Assembly: GCA_046050465.1 (NCBI GenBank)
Contig: JBJOPS010000007.1
Location: 43,597 to 107,596, forward strand
Length of the DNA stretch: 64,000 nt
Origin: Egaibacter sp046050465
GTDB lineage: Bacteria; Pseudomonadota; Gammaproteobacteria; Burkholderiales; Burkholderiaceae_C
Reading direction: 5' to 3'
A program made the translations under genes and the position numbers. Within the stretch, counting starts at the first letter, position 1. Every line of letters starts with the position of its first letter. The notes under the pieces were generated by a model. That model saw only the letters and a program-made list of their open reading frames with translations. It was not told the DNA's origin and did not search any database. Positions 41,410 through 50,237 of the stretch are shown here, piece by piece.

Positions 41410-43089
41410 TTAGTTCCCCAGCATCGGCATATGCATGCCTTGCTCACGTGCGCAGGCGACGGCAATGTTGTAGCCCGCGTCAGCATGGCGCATGACGCCT
41501 GTGGCCGGGTCGTTCCACAACACACGTTCAATTCGCTTGGCAGCGGCATCGGTGCCGTCACACACAATCACCACGCCCGAATGCTGCGAATACCCCATAC
41601 CCACACCACCGCCGTGATGCAAAGACACCCATGTGGCTCCGCCCGCCGTGTTAAGCAGCGCATTGAGCAACGGCCAGTCACTCACGGCGTCGCTGCCGTC
41701 TTTCATGGCTTCTGTTTCGCGGTTGGGTGACGCCACCGAGCCACTGTCCAGGTGGTCACGGCCGATGACGATGGGCGCCTTAATCTCGCCGTTTTTCACC
41801 ATCTCATTGAAAGCCAGGCCTGCGCGGTGGCGTTCACCCAGGCCGATCCAGCAAATGCGCGCCGGCAAGCCCTGAAAGGCAATGCGGTCGGCCGCCATGT
41901 CCAGCCAGCGGTGCAGGTGTGCATCCTGCGGGAACAACTCTTTCATCTTGGCGTCGGTCTTGCGGATATCTTGCGGGTCACCCGACAGCGCCACCCAGCG
42001 AAATGGTCCTTTACCACGGCAAAACAGTGGTCTTACATAGGCGGGTACAAAGCCGGGGAAGTTGAACGCGTTCTTCACGCCTTCATCCAATGCCACCTGA
42101 CGAATATTGTTTCCATAGTCGACCACATGAACGCCCATGGCCTGGAAGTCCAGCATGGCCTGCACATGCACGGCGCAGCTTTTCGCTGCTGCGTCGCGTA
42201 GCGAGGCATGCTGACCTGCATCGGCCTGCGCAGCACGCCAGCCTTCCACGGACCAGCCCGAGGGCAAATAGCCATTCACCAGATCATGGGCCGAGGTCTG
42301 GTCCGTCACCAGATCGGGGCGAATTCCGCCTGCATGGGCTCGCCGCACCAGCTCGGGAAGGATGTCCGCCGCGTTGCCCAGCAGGGCAATGGACACGGCA
42401 CGCTTTTCTTTAGAGTAACGCGCCAGGCGCTCCAGCGCGTCGTCCAGATCGTCAGCCTGCTCGTCCACATAGCGGGTCTTGATGCGAAAATCAATGCGTG
42501 ACTGCTGGCACTCGATGTTCAGCGACGAAGCGCCAGCAAAGCTCGCGGCCAGCGGCTGAGCACCACCCATGCCACCCAAACCCGCTGTCAAAATCCAGCG
42601 GCCAGCCATGTCACCACTGAAGTGCTGGCGGCCCGCTTCCACGAAGGTCTCGTACGTGCCTTGCACAATGCCCTGGCTACCGATGTATATCCACGAGCCT
42701 GCAGTCATCTGGCCGTACATCATCAGCCCCTTGCGATCGAGTTCGTGAAAATGCTCCCAGGAAGCCCATTTGGGAACCAGGTTGGAGTTGGCAATCAGCA
42801 CCCTTGGTGCATCCACATGAGTGCGAAAGACCCCCACCGGCTTGCCCGACTGCACCAGCAGGGTTTCGTCTTCTTTCAGGTCACGCAGGCTTTGCAGGAT
42901 GGCTTCAAAACAATCCCAGTTGCGTGCCGCCTTGCCAATGCCCCCATAGACCACGAGTGCATCCGGATTTTCGGCCACTTCCGGATCCAGGTTGTTTTGA
43001 ACCATGCGGTAGGCAGCCTCAATCAACCAGTTTTTGCAGCTTATCTGCGTGCCTCTGGGCGAGCGCACGGCATGGGGTTTTGCGAGCAT
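41410..43089 (-). CDS. hutU: Urocanate hydratase
   Basis: HutU adds water to urocanate using tightly bound NAD, giving imidazolonepropionate. The 559-residue product has RGTQISCKNWLIEAAYRMVQNNLDPEVAE near the start, LMMYGQMTAGSWIYIGSQGIVQGTYETF, the glycine-rich GLGGMGGAQPLA, and WIGLGERHRAGLAFNEMV. ATG 43089 gives the family's start; ATG 43128 would add 13 residues, and neither has a strong ribosome-binding site. It is the first gene left of the hut operator. Confidence 0.97.
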   Translation of the reverse strand: MLAKPHAVRSPRGTQISCKNWLIEAAYRMVQNNLDPEVAENPDALVVYGGIGKAARNWDCFEAILQSLRDLKEDETLLVQSGKPVGVFRTHVDAPRVLIANSNLVPKWASWEHFHELDRKGLMMYGQMTAGSWIYIGSQGIVQGTYETFVEAGRQHFSGDMAGRWILTAGLGGMGGAQPLAASFAGASSLNIECQQSRIDFRIKTRYVDEQADDLDDALERLARYSKEKRAVSIALLGNAADILPELVRRAHAGGIRPDLVTDQTSAHDLVNGYLPSGWSVEGWRAAQADAGQHASLRDAAAKSCAVHVQAMLDFQAMGVHVVDYGNNIRQVALDEGVKNAFNFPGFVPAYVRPLFCRGKGPFRWVALSGDPQDIRKTDAKMKELFPQDAHLHRWLDMAADRIAFQGLPARICWIGLGERHRAGLAFNEMVKNGEIKAPIVIGRDHLDSGSVASPNRETEAMKDGSDAVSDWPLLNALLNTAGGATWVSLHHGGGVGMGYSQHSGVVIVCDGTDAAAKRIERVLWNDPATGVMRHADAGYNIAVACAREQGMHMPMLGN

Positions 43090-43146
43090 AGTGGGTTCTG
43101 ACAAATACAGGCGATGAAAAAAGCGCACAGGAAGGTTGGAATACTA

Positions 43147-43160
43147 CTTGTCTAGACAAG
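43147..43160. promoter_or_regulatory. HutC operator
   Basis: CTTGTCTAGACAAG is a perfect 14-bp palindrome in the 93-base divergent region between hutU and hutC. It resembles the TTGTATAGACAA-like sites bound by HutC (GntR family). A second inverted pair, AAGACTAGG (43158-43166) and CCTAGTCTT (43192-43200), straddles the hutC start. Confidence 0.75.
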
Positions 43161-43182
43161 ACTAGGCAAATAGAATTTGCAA

Positions 43183-43932
43183 ATGGTTTTCCCTAGTCTT
43201 TCCGCCGCTGCCACGCCAGCGGTCGCACCCGGGGGGCGGGCGCCGTACACCCAGGTCAAAGCGTTTCTGAAGGCCGGGCTAGCCGCTGGACGCTGGACAC
43301 CAGGCGCCCTGATGCCATCCGAGTCCGAACTGGTGAGCCAGTTTCTGGTCAGTCGCATGACGGTCACCCGCGCCCTGCGTGAGTTGCAGGCGGAAGGACT
43401 GGTCAACCGGGTGCAGGGGGTGGGAACCTTTGCCGCGCATTTGGCACCAGTGTCTTCCACCCTCACGATTCGCGATCTGCATGAAGAAATTGCAGCTCGG
43501 GGGCACCGTCACCATGCGCAGGTGCATGTGGTGCAGGCCGAGCGGGCCGCCGAGGGCTTGGCGCAACAGCTCGGCCTGGCCGTGGGTGCGCGCGTATTTC
43601 ACACACTCATTGTTCATTTTGAAAATGGTGTGGCCCTGCAGTGCGAAGACCGCTACGTTAACCCCGCCTGCGCGCCGGACTACCTGACCACCGATTTCAC
43701 GCAAATCACCCCGACTCACTACCTGTTGTCGGTCGCGCCGCTGTGGGAGGCCCAGTATTCCATTGAATCCGGCCCGGCCAGCGTCAAAGAGGCCGAGCTG
43801 CTGGGTATTGCGCCTGGCGACCCCTGCCTGATCATCGTGCGCCGCACCATCAACCGCGACGTCCCCATCACGCTGGCGCGGCTGGTGCACCCGGGCACCC
43901 GGTACCAGATTCACGGGCAGTTCAAACCATGA
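43183..43932 (+). CDS. hutC: Histidine utilisation repressor HutC (GntR family)
   Basis: HutC represses the hut genes until urocanate binds. The 249-residue product has a GntR winged helix (about 17-85: PSESELVSQFLVSRMTVTRALRELQAEGLVNRVQGVGTF, in two halves) and a C-terminal UTRA ligand domain (CEDRYVNPACAPDYL, LGIAPGDPCLIIVRRT). ATG 43183 was chosen; a TTG at 43177 is in frame. The gene lies next to the operator, so it is probably autoregulated, and it overlaps hutD by ATGA. Confidence 0.95.
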   Translation: MVFPSLSAAATPAVAPGGRAPYTQVKAFLKAGLAAGRWTPGALMPSESELVSQFLVSRMTVTRALRELQAEGLVNRVQGVGTFAAHLAPVSSTLTIRDLHEEIAARGHRHHAQVHVVQAERAAEGLAQQLGLAVGARVFHTLIVHFENGVALQCEDRYVNPACAPDYLTTDFTQITPTHYLLSVAPLWEAQYSIESGPASVKEAELLGIAPGDPCLIIVRRTINRDVPITLARLVHPGTRYQIHGQFKP

Positions 43933-44498
43933 CCCTCAGCATCGTCCACGCGCCAAGCATTGCACCCCAACCCTGGCGCAATGGCGGCGGTCAAACGCTT
44001 GAGCTGCTGGTCTGGCCCCCTGGCCCTGACTGGCTGGTTCGCATCAGTCGGGCAGACATTGAATCCGACGGTCCGTTTTCCGCCTTCCCCGGCGTAGAGC
44101 GCTGGTTCACCGTGCTGGAAGGTGCAGGTGTTGCGCTGCAATTTGTGGATGGAGATCACATTTTAAATTTCGGCGACGCACCGCTGGCTTTTGATGGCGC
44201 AGCTGCGCCGGGGTGCCGTTTGCTCAATGGCCCCACGCAAGACCTGAATTTGATGACCCGGCAAGGTAGCGGTGTGATGCAACCCGTTCAACTCCAAACA
44301 GCTTGGTGCGGCCCGTTTTTGGCTCGGGGCCTTTACACACTGGACGCAGGCGAATGGCAAGCTGGCAGGCAGTCCCGCACACTGTCCGCCCACACCCTGC
44401 TGTGGGCTGCGGACGGCAACGCAGACGAATGGACGTTCCAACCCGCCAGCACCCAGCACCCGTTGCGCGCCTGGTGGCTTGGCTACACGCCCAGCTAA
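43929..44498 (+). CDS. hutD: HutD family protein
   Basis: The 189-residue cupin-like protein (HutD/Ves family) shows WRNGGGQTLELLVWPP, WLVRISRADIESDGPFSAFPGVERWFTVLEGAGV and DAPLAFDGAAAPGCRLLNGPTQDLNLMTR. HutD proteins accompany hut operons and are thought to tune catabolism, but have no proven enzymatic role. The gene starts within the hutC stop. Confidence 0.93.
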   Translation: MTLSIVHAPSIAPQPWRNGGGQTLELLVWPPGPDWLVRISRADIESDGPFSAFPGVERWFTVLEGAGVALQFVDGDHILNFGDAPLAFDGAAAPGCRLLNGPTQDLNLMTRQGSGVMQPVQLQTAWCGPFLARGLYTLDAGEWQAGRQSRTLSAHTLLWAADGNADEWTFQPASTQHPLRAWWLGYTPS

Positions 44499-44526
44499 AG
44501 CGCTGCAGATTGAGAGGACGACGCAC

Positions 44527-45744
44527 ATGACCGATTTGACCCTCTGGCGCCACGCGCGTCTGGCCACCCTGTCCGGCAAAGCGCCCTGGGGCCTGATCGA
44601 AGACGGTGGGCTACTGGTCAAGGGTGATCAGCTGGTTTGGGTGGGTGCCGACGCTGATCTGCCCACTCACCTGCAATCTCAAATCACGAGCACACACGAC
44701 CTGGGCGGCGCACTGGTGACACCCGGTTTGGTGGATTGCCACACCCATCTCATTTACGGTGGCCAGCGCGCAGCCGAGTTTGAAATGCGTCTGCAGGGTG
44801 CGAGCTACGAAGACATTGCCCGCGCGGGTGGTGGCATTCGCTCCACCGTCGCCGCCACACGTGCCGCCAGCGATGAGGCGCTGTTGCTTTCAGCCCGCAA
44901 GCGCGCACGCACGCTGATGGCGGAAGGCGTGACCACGCTGGAGATCAAGTCAGGTTATGGCCTCACGGAACAAGACGAAGCGCGCTGTCTGGCTGTAGCC
45001 AGGCAGCTAGGTGCCGAGCTGCCCCTGACCGTGCGCACCTCCTACCTGGGCGCACACGCCGTGCCGCCGGAGTTTCAGGGCCGGGCAGACGACTACATTG
45101 ACGCCGTGTGCAGCTGGATGCCTGCCCTCCACGCCCGCGGCTTGATCGACGCTGTTGATGCCTTTTGTGAAAACATCGGTTTCAGCCCTGCACAAACCCG
45201 CCGCGTTTTTGAAGCAGCCAAAACCTTGGGCTTGCCCGTCAAATTGCACGCTGAGCAACTCAGCGATCAAGGCGGCGCGGCGCTGGCGGCCGAATATGGC
45301 GCCTTGTCCGGCGACCATCTGGAATACCTCAGCGACAGCGGTATACATGCCATGCAGGCCGCAGGCACAGTGGCCGTGCTGCTGCCCGGCGCCTATTACT
45401 TTTTGCGCGAAACCAGGTTGCCCCCCATTACCGCGCTACGCGACAGCGGCGTGCCGATTGCACTGGCGTCTGATCACAACCCCGGCTCGTCGCCGGGCCT
45501 GTCATTGCTGCTGATGATCAACATGGCCTGCACGCTGTTTCGCATGACGCCGGAAGAAGCGGTGCGAGGCGTCACAGTCAACGGTGCGCGGGCGCTGGGG
45601 TTGACCGATCGGGGCACACTGGCGGCCGGGCAACGCGCAGATTTCTGCGTGTGGGACCTGGAACACCCCAACGAACTGGCCTACTGGTTTGGCCACAACC
45701 CCTGCCGCCGCGTGGTGGTGGGAGGAAAGGAGCGCGCAGCATGA
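44527..45744 (+). CDS. hutI: Imidazolonepropionase
   Basis: HutI opens the imidazolone ring to give N-formimidoyl-glutamate. The 405-residue amidohydrolase has the metal motif VDCHTHLIYGGQRA (about 73-86), LEIKSGYGLTEQDEARCLAVARQLG, LHAEQLSDQGGAALAAEYGA and ALASDHNPGSSPGLSLLLM. AGAGGA lies 8 bases before ATG 44527. It overlaps hutG by ATGA. Confidence 0.97.
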   Translation: MTDLTLWRHARLATLSGKAPWGLIEDGGLLVKGDQLVWVGADADLPTHLQSQITSTHDLGGALVTPGLVDCHTHLIYGGQRAAEFEMRLQGASYEDIARAGGGIRSTVAATRAASDEALLLSARKRARTLMAEGVTTLEIKSGYGLTEQDEARCLAVARQLGAELPLTVRTSYLGAHAVPPEFQGRADDYIDAVCSWMPALHARGLIDAVDAFCENIGFSPAQTRRVFEAAKTLGLPVKLHAEQLSDQGGAALAAEYGALSGDHLEYLSDSGIHAMQAAGTVAVLLPGAYYFLRETRLPPITALRDSGVPIALASDHNPGSSPGLSLLLMINMACTLFRMTPEEAVRGVTVNGARALGLTDRGTLAAGQRADFCVWDLEHPNELAYWFGHNPCRRVVVGGKERAA

Positions 45745-46538
45745 GCGACACCCTCTTCACCCTGCACCGCGGAACCGTGCCGCTGCTGGTCAGCCTGCCG
45801 CATGTCGGCACCGCCATCCCACCCGATATCCGGGGAAAACTCGTTCCCCGCGCGTTGGCGGTGGAAGACACCGACTGGCATCTGGAACCACTCTATGATT
45901 TCGTCCGCGCGATGGGCGCCAGCCTGATCGTGCCCAGGCACTCGCGCTACGTGATCGACCTGAACCGGCCGTCCGAGAACACCCCCATGTACGCGGGCAC
46001 CAACAACACCGAGCTGTGCCCTACCCGCTTTTTCACCGGCGACACCCTGTACCAGAACGGGCAGGCGCCGGATGAAACCGAGATTGCCCGCCGTTGCCAG
46101 ACCTACTGGCAGCCGTATCACAACGCGCTGCAAACCGAGCTGGCGCGTATTCAGGCCATTCACGGGCATGCCATTTTGTTTGACGGCCACAGCATCAAGT
46201 CCACGTTGCCCTGGCTGTTTGAGGGGCAACTGCCCGATCTGAACCTGGGCACAGTGAACGGTGCAAGCTGCGCGCCTGGTCTGCGACGGGCGCTGGGCGA
46301 CGTGCTGGGTGCCCAAAGCGAATTCACCCACGTGGTGGATGGTCGCTTCAAGGGCGGTTACATCACACGTCGCTATGGTCAGCCCGACCTGGGTGTGCAT
46401 GCTGTGCAGCTGGAAATGTGCTGGCGCTGCTACATGGCGGAAGAGCCCTCGTATCAGATCAACCCGCAACGCGCCCAGAGAATCACCCCCGTGCTGCGCG
46501 CACTGGTGCAAACCATGATCGACTGGAAGCCCGCATGA
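45741..46538 (+). CDS. hutG: N-formylglutamate amidohydrolase
   Basis: This enzyme hydrolyses N-formylglutamate to glutamate and formate, the last step of the five-step hut route. The 265-residue product has VSLPHVGTAIPPDI, VEDTDWHLEPLYDFV, ASLIVPRHSRYVIDLNRP and LFDGHSIKSTLPWLF. It pairs with hutF next door, which confirms the formylglutamate branch rather than direct formamide release. It overlaps both neighbours by ATGA. Confidence 0.95.
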   Translation: MSDTLFTLHRGTVPLLVSLPHVGTAIPPDIRGKLVPRALAVEDTDWHLEPLYDFVRAMGASLIVPRHSRYVIDLNRPSENTPMYAGTNNTELCPTRFFTGDTLYQNGQAPDETEIARRCQTYWQPYHNALQTELARIQAIHGHAILFDGHSIKSTLPWLFEGQLPDLNLGTVNGASCAPGLRRALGDVLGAQSEFTHVVDGRFKGGYITRRYGQPDLGVHAVQLEMCWRCYMAEEPSYQINPQRAQRITPVLRALVQTMIDWKPA

Positions 46539-47929
46539 ACCATCACCTGCTGTGGGCGCCACACGCGTGGATCGACGGCCAGTGGCAGCGCGGCGTGTGC
46601 ATGGGCGTTGATGCACAGGGCCTGTGGACCGACATCACCGCGAACATCCACACACCGCCCGCGGGCGCCACGGTGTTGCCTGGCCCGGTGTTGCCGGGTC
46701 TGGTCAACGCGCACAGTCATGCCTTCCAGCGTGCGTTTGCCGGTCTGTCCGAACGGCGCGAATCCGAGTCGGACGATTTCTGGTCATGGCGCGACCGCAT
46801 GTATGGCGTGGCGCTGCGCATCACGCCCGCGCAGATGCACGCCGTGGCCGCGCAGTTGTATGTGGAAATGCTCAAGGGCGGCTACACACAGGTGTGCGAG
46901 TTTCATTACCTGCACCATACCGAGGGTGGCAGCCCTTATGAAGACCCCGTCACAATGAGCTGGGCACTGGCCGATGCTGCTGAAGAGGCAGGCCTGGGGC
47001 TGACGCTGCTGCCCGTGTTGTATGAGCGTGCCGGTTTTGCGAAGCCCACGCTGCGTGATGACCAGCGTCGGTTTTCGGGCACACCTGAATTCATTCACCG
47101 TCTGTACCGGTCAGCTCAATCGTCAGGCCGCGCGAAGGTGAATGCGGGTGTGGCCATTCATTCCCTGCGCGCAGCGTCGTGCGAATCCATCGCGGCGCTG
47201 ATGAAGCGGGTGGGTGACGACGACGTGCCCATTCACATCCACGTGGCCGAGCAAATGCAGGAAGTGAGTGACTGCCTGGCCGCCACCGGTGCGCGCCCCA
47301 TCGAATGGCTGTGCCGTGAGCTGGCGCCCGATCACCGCTGGCAACTGGTGCACGCCACCCACGCCACAGCGGCCGAGATCAACAGCGTGGCGCGCGCGGG
47401 CGCAGGCATGGTGATTTGCCCCAGCACCGAAGGCAACCTGGGCGACGGCCTGGCCGACCTGCCCGCGTGGCTGGCCGCGCAGGTGCCCATGGCCATCGGC
47501 TCAGACAGCCACGTGTCGCGCAGCTGGGCCGAAGAGCTGCGCTGGCTCGAATACGGGCAGCGCCTGAATCTGCAGCGGCGCAACGTCGCCGCCGCGCCCG
47601 GCCTGGGGCAACCCTCCACCGCTGCACGCCTGTTTGAAGCCGCGCTGGACGGCGGCCGACGCGCGGCAGGCGTCAAAAAGTGGGGCCTGACAAACGGCGC
47701 ACGCGCCGATGCACTGGTGCTGGACATGCAATCACCCGGCCTGCTGGGCATTGCGCCAACGCACCTGCTGGACGCGCTGGTGTTTGCCACCAACGCTTCT
47801 GCTGTGCGTGAGGTTTATGTGGCGGGGAAACAGGTGGTGGCAGGCGGCAGGCATCCACAGGAAAAAGTGATTGCTGGTCGATTTGCTGATCTCATGAAAG
47901 AGCTTTGGGACCGCTTCGAACAGCCATGA
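46535..47929 (+). CDS. hutF: Formimidoylglutamate deiminase
   Basis: HutF converts N-formimidoyl-glutamate to N-formylglutamate and ammonia. The 464-residue amidohydrolase has the metal motif GLVNAHSHAFQRAFAGLSERR, VCEFHYLHHTEGG, VPIHIHVAEQMQEVSDCLAATG, WQLVHATHAT and AIGSDSHVSRSWAEELRWLEYGQRL. It is the last gene of the hutCDIGF operon and converges on the copper locus with 37 bases between. Confidence 0.97.
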   Translation: MNHHLLWAPHAWIDGQWQRGVCMGVDAQGLWTDITANIHTPPAGATVLPGPVLPGLVNAHSHAFQRAFAGLSERRESESDDFWSWRDRMYGVALRITPAQMHAVAAQLYVEMLKGGYTQVCEFHYLHHTEGGSPYEDPVTMSWALADAAEEAGLGLTLLPVLYERAGFAKPTLRDDQRRFSGTPEFIHRLYRSAQSSGRAKVNAGVAIHSLRAASCESIAALMKRVGDDDVPIHIHVAEQMQEVSDCLAATGARPIEWLCRELAPDHRWQLVHATHATAAEINSVARAGAGMVICPSTEGNLGDGLADLPAWLAAQVPMAIGSDSHVSRSWAEELRWLEYGQRLNLQRRNVAAAPGLGQPSTAARLFEAALDGGRRAAGVKKWGLTNGARADALVLDMQSPGLLGIAPTHLLDALVFATNASAVREVYVAGKQVVAGGRHPQEKVIAGRFADLMKELWDRFEQP

Positions 47930-47966
47930 AGCCCTCTGGCAGCAAGCGATCCCGTTAGCGACTTCG

Positions 47967-48275
47967 CTATTTGGCAGTTTCAATTGTTAACACAACGAAT
48001 GCACCATCACGCTTCTCCGCGCTGAAGTTGACCTGATCTCCCGCCTTGACTTTATCCAGCAAGACGGGGTCCAGCACCTTGAAGACCATGGTCATGGGCG
48101 GCATGTCCAAGTTTTTTATTTCACCATGCTTGAGGGTGATTTTTTGAGTGTCCTTATCTATCTTTCGGACCTCTGCACCGGTCAATTCCGGCGCAGATTG
48201 GGCAAACAGATGGTTTGACCACAGGCTCATGGCGGCCACGAGCACTGAAATTGTCAGGTGTGCAAATTTCTTCAT
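47967..48275 (-). CDS. CusF-like periplasmic copper-binding protein
   Basis: The 102-residue product has a signal peptide (1-25, cut after LFAQ) and a small beta-barrel. In CusF the Cu(I) site is His, Trp and two Met. Here the spacing is kept (His50, position 58, Met61, Met63 in KHGEIKNLDMPPMTMVF), but the Trp is replaced by Met58. AAGGACATTGAC precedes the ATG. It is the last gene of the six-gene copper run. Confidence 0.85.
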   Translation of the reverse strand: MKKFAHLTISVLVAAMSLWSNHLFAQSAPELTGAEVRKIDKDTQKITLKHGEIKNLDMPPMTMVFKVLDPVLLDKVKAGDQVNFSAEKRDGAFVVLTIETAK

Positions 48276-48293
48276 GTCAATGTCCTTCCATAG

Positions 48294-48767
48294 TTACTTT
48301 TTCGAAACTTTCACGGAGCCCTTCATGCCGGCTTCGTAGTGACCAACATGCAGGCAGGCAAAACTCACTGTGCCAGCCTGCGTGAATTGCCAGAGCAGTT
48401 CACCCGTCGAGCCGGGCTTCACGGTCAGCATGTTGTCATCAGCATGCTCCATTCCCGGGTTCTTCTTCATCACTTCATAGTGTTCTTTAAGTTCTTTGGC
48501 CGTCCCCAATACAAACTCGTGACTCAGTTTGCCTGTGTTCCTGATAACGAAGCGGATTGTTTCACCCTGTTTGGCGCGGATGGACGACGGGGTGAACCGC
48601 ATCGTATCGTTCATGGACACCGCAATGGTGCGGCTGACATTGGCCGCCACACCAGGCGCGCCAATATTGGCGGCGTCATGACCACCGGCATGACTGCCAG
48701 ATGCGTAAGCGCCACTGCCAAACACCAGCGCGGCTGATACAGCCACAAATTTGATTGAATTTTTCAA
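48294..48767 (-). CDS. Secreted cupredoxin (blue copper protein)
   Basis: The 157-residue product has a signal peptide (1-22) and a His-rich stretch SHAGGHDAAN. The plastocyanin/azurin-like domain has the type 1 copper ligands His83 (SHEFVLG), Cys138, His143 and Met148 (CLHVGHYEAGM). The start codon is TTG at 48767 behind a strong AAAGGAGTTAAC. It follows the multicopper oxidase and may hand it electrons or copper. Confidence 0.87.
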   Translation of the reverse strand: MKNSIKFVAVSAALVFGSGAYASGSHAGGHDAANIGAPGVAANVSRTIAVSMNDTMRFTPSSIRAKQGETIRFVIRNTGKLSHEFVLGTAKELKEHYEVMKKNPGMEHADDNMLTVKPGSTGELLWQFTQAGTVSFACLHVGHYEAGMKGSVKVSKK

Positions 48768-48787
48768 GTTAACTCCTTTGAGTGAAA

Positions 48788-50200
48788 TCAGTGGGATGAA
48801 TGTCCCGAGGGTTTACGAATCTGGACTTCGGTGGTCGTGGGTGACGGTCTGGCAAGGGGTGTGGACCCCTGCGTATCCGCCTTGAAACGCGCGGGGTCGG
48901 GAAGTGAACCGGTCCATTCGAATGCCACCGTTCCCGCCGGATGTTTGAACCAGCCCGGGTCCTTGTAGTCGCCCGGTTTCTGTGTCTTGCGCACTTTCAA
49001 AACGCTGAACATGCCGCCCATTTCCACGCCACCGAAGGGGCCTGTGCCCGTCATCATGGGTGCTGTATTGTCGGGAATCTGCATTTCCATTTCCCCCATG
49101 TCGGCCATGCCACGCTCGCCCATGACCATGTAGTCAGGGATGGCCTCCTGCATTTTTTTGACCAGGCCACGGTGATCCACACCGATGGTGGTAGGGACGT
49201 TGTGACCCATGGCATTCATGGTGTGGTGGCTCTTATGGCAATGGAATGCCCAGTCACCCTCCTCGTCTGCCAAAAACTCGAATTGGCGCATCTGACCCAC
49301 GCCAATATCGGTAGTCACCTCAGGCACGCGCGCGGCCAGGGGCCACGGCCCACCATCACTACCCGTGACCATGAACTCATGGCCATGCAGATGGATGGGA
49401 TGGTTGGTCATGGTGAGGTTGCCCACGCGAATGCGCACCTTGTCGCCGTGGCGCACGTTGAGCGTATCGATACCGGGGAACACCCGGCTGTTCCACGACC
49501 ACAGGTTGAAGTCCAGCATGGTCATGGTTTTCGGCGTCATGCTGCCGGGGTCAATGTCATAGGCATTGAGCAGAAACACAAAGTCACGGTCCACCTCGCT
49601 GATGAAGGGCGTTTTTACTTTGGGGTGGGTTATCCAGAAACCCATCATGCCCATGGCCATTTGCGTCATTTCATCCGCATGGGGGTGGTACATGAAGGTA
49701 CCGGGCCGGCGGGCCACAAACTCATAGACGAATGTTTTGCCAACACCAATTGACTTTTGCGTCAGGCCGGACACGCCATCCATTCCGTTGGGCAAACGCT
49801 GGCCATGCCAGTGCACGCTGGTGTGCTCCGGCAGCTTGTTGGTTACAAAGACCCGTACCCGGTCGCCTTCCACCACTTCAATGGTGGGGCCAGGGCTCTG
49901 CCCGTTGTAGCCCCACATATTGGCTTTGAATCCAGGCGTCATCTCACGCACCACGGGTTCTGCTACCAGATGAAACTCCTTGACGCCGTTGTTCATCCGC
50001 CAGGGCAGCGTCCAGCCATTGAGCGTGACCACCGGGTTGTAGGGGCGGCCGGTGTCAGGCACCAGTGGGGGCATGGTGTCTGGACTGGCCTGCAGCACGG
50101 GTTCTGGCAGTGCGGCCATGGCCACACGGCTGACACTGGCTGCGGCAACAGCGCCGGCCACAGTGGCAGCGGCGCCATTGAAAAAATTACGTCGATTCAT
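48788..50200 (-). CDS. Tat-exported multicopper oxidase (copper oxidase)
   Basis: This 470-residue enzyme probably oxidises Cu(I) in the periplasm. Tat signal RRNFFNGAAA is at 3-12. Copper sites are HWHG (about 120-123), HPHADEM (about 162-168), HPIHLHGHEF and HCHKSHHTM, so all four motifs are present. A Met-rich C-terminal region (MVMGERGMADMGEMEMQ, MMTGTGPFGGVEMGGM) fits copper binding. ATG 50200 follows AAGGAACGATTC; an earlier ATG at 50293 would hide the Tat motif. The final residues are HSSH. Confidence 0.92.
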   Translation of the reverse strand: MNRRNFFNGAAATVAGAVAAASVSRVAMAALPEPVLQASPDTMPPLVPDTGRPYNPVVTLNGWTLPWRMNNGVKEFHLVAEPVVREMTPGFKANMWGYNGQSPGPTIEVVEGDRVRVFVTNKLPEHTSVHWHGQRLPNGMDGVSGLTQKSIGVGKTFVYEFVARRPGTFMYHPHADEMTQMAMGMMGFWITHPKVKTPFISEVDRDFVFLLNAYDIDPGSMTPKTMTMLDFNLWSWNSRVFPGIDTLNVRHGDKVRIRVGNLTMTNHPIHLHGHEFMVTGSDGGPWPLAARVPEVTTDIGVGQMRQFEFLADEEGDWAFHCHKSHHTMNAMGHNVPTTIGVDHRGLVKKMQEAIPDYMVMGERGMADMGEMEMQIPDNTAPMMTGTGPFGGVEMGGMFSVLKVRKTQKPGDYKDPGWFKHPAGTVAFEWTGSLPDPARFKADTQGSTPLARPSPTTTEVQIRKPSGHSSH

Positions 50201-50237
50201 GAATCGTTCCTTGAATGGGTGTGTAAGCTGATAGCCA

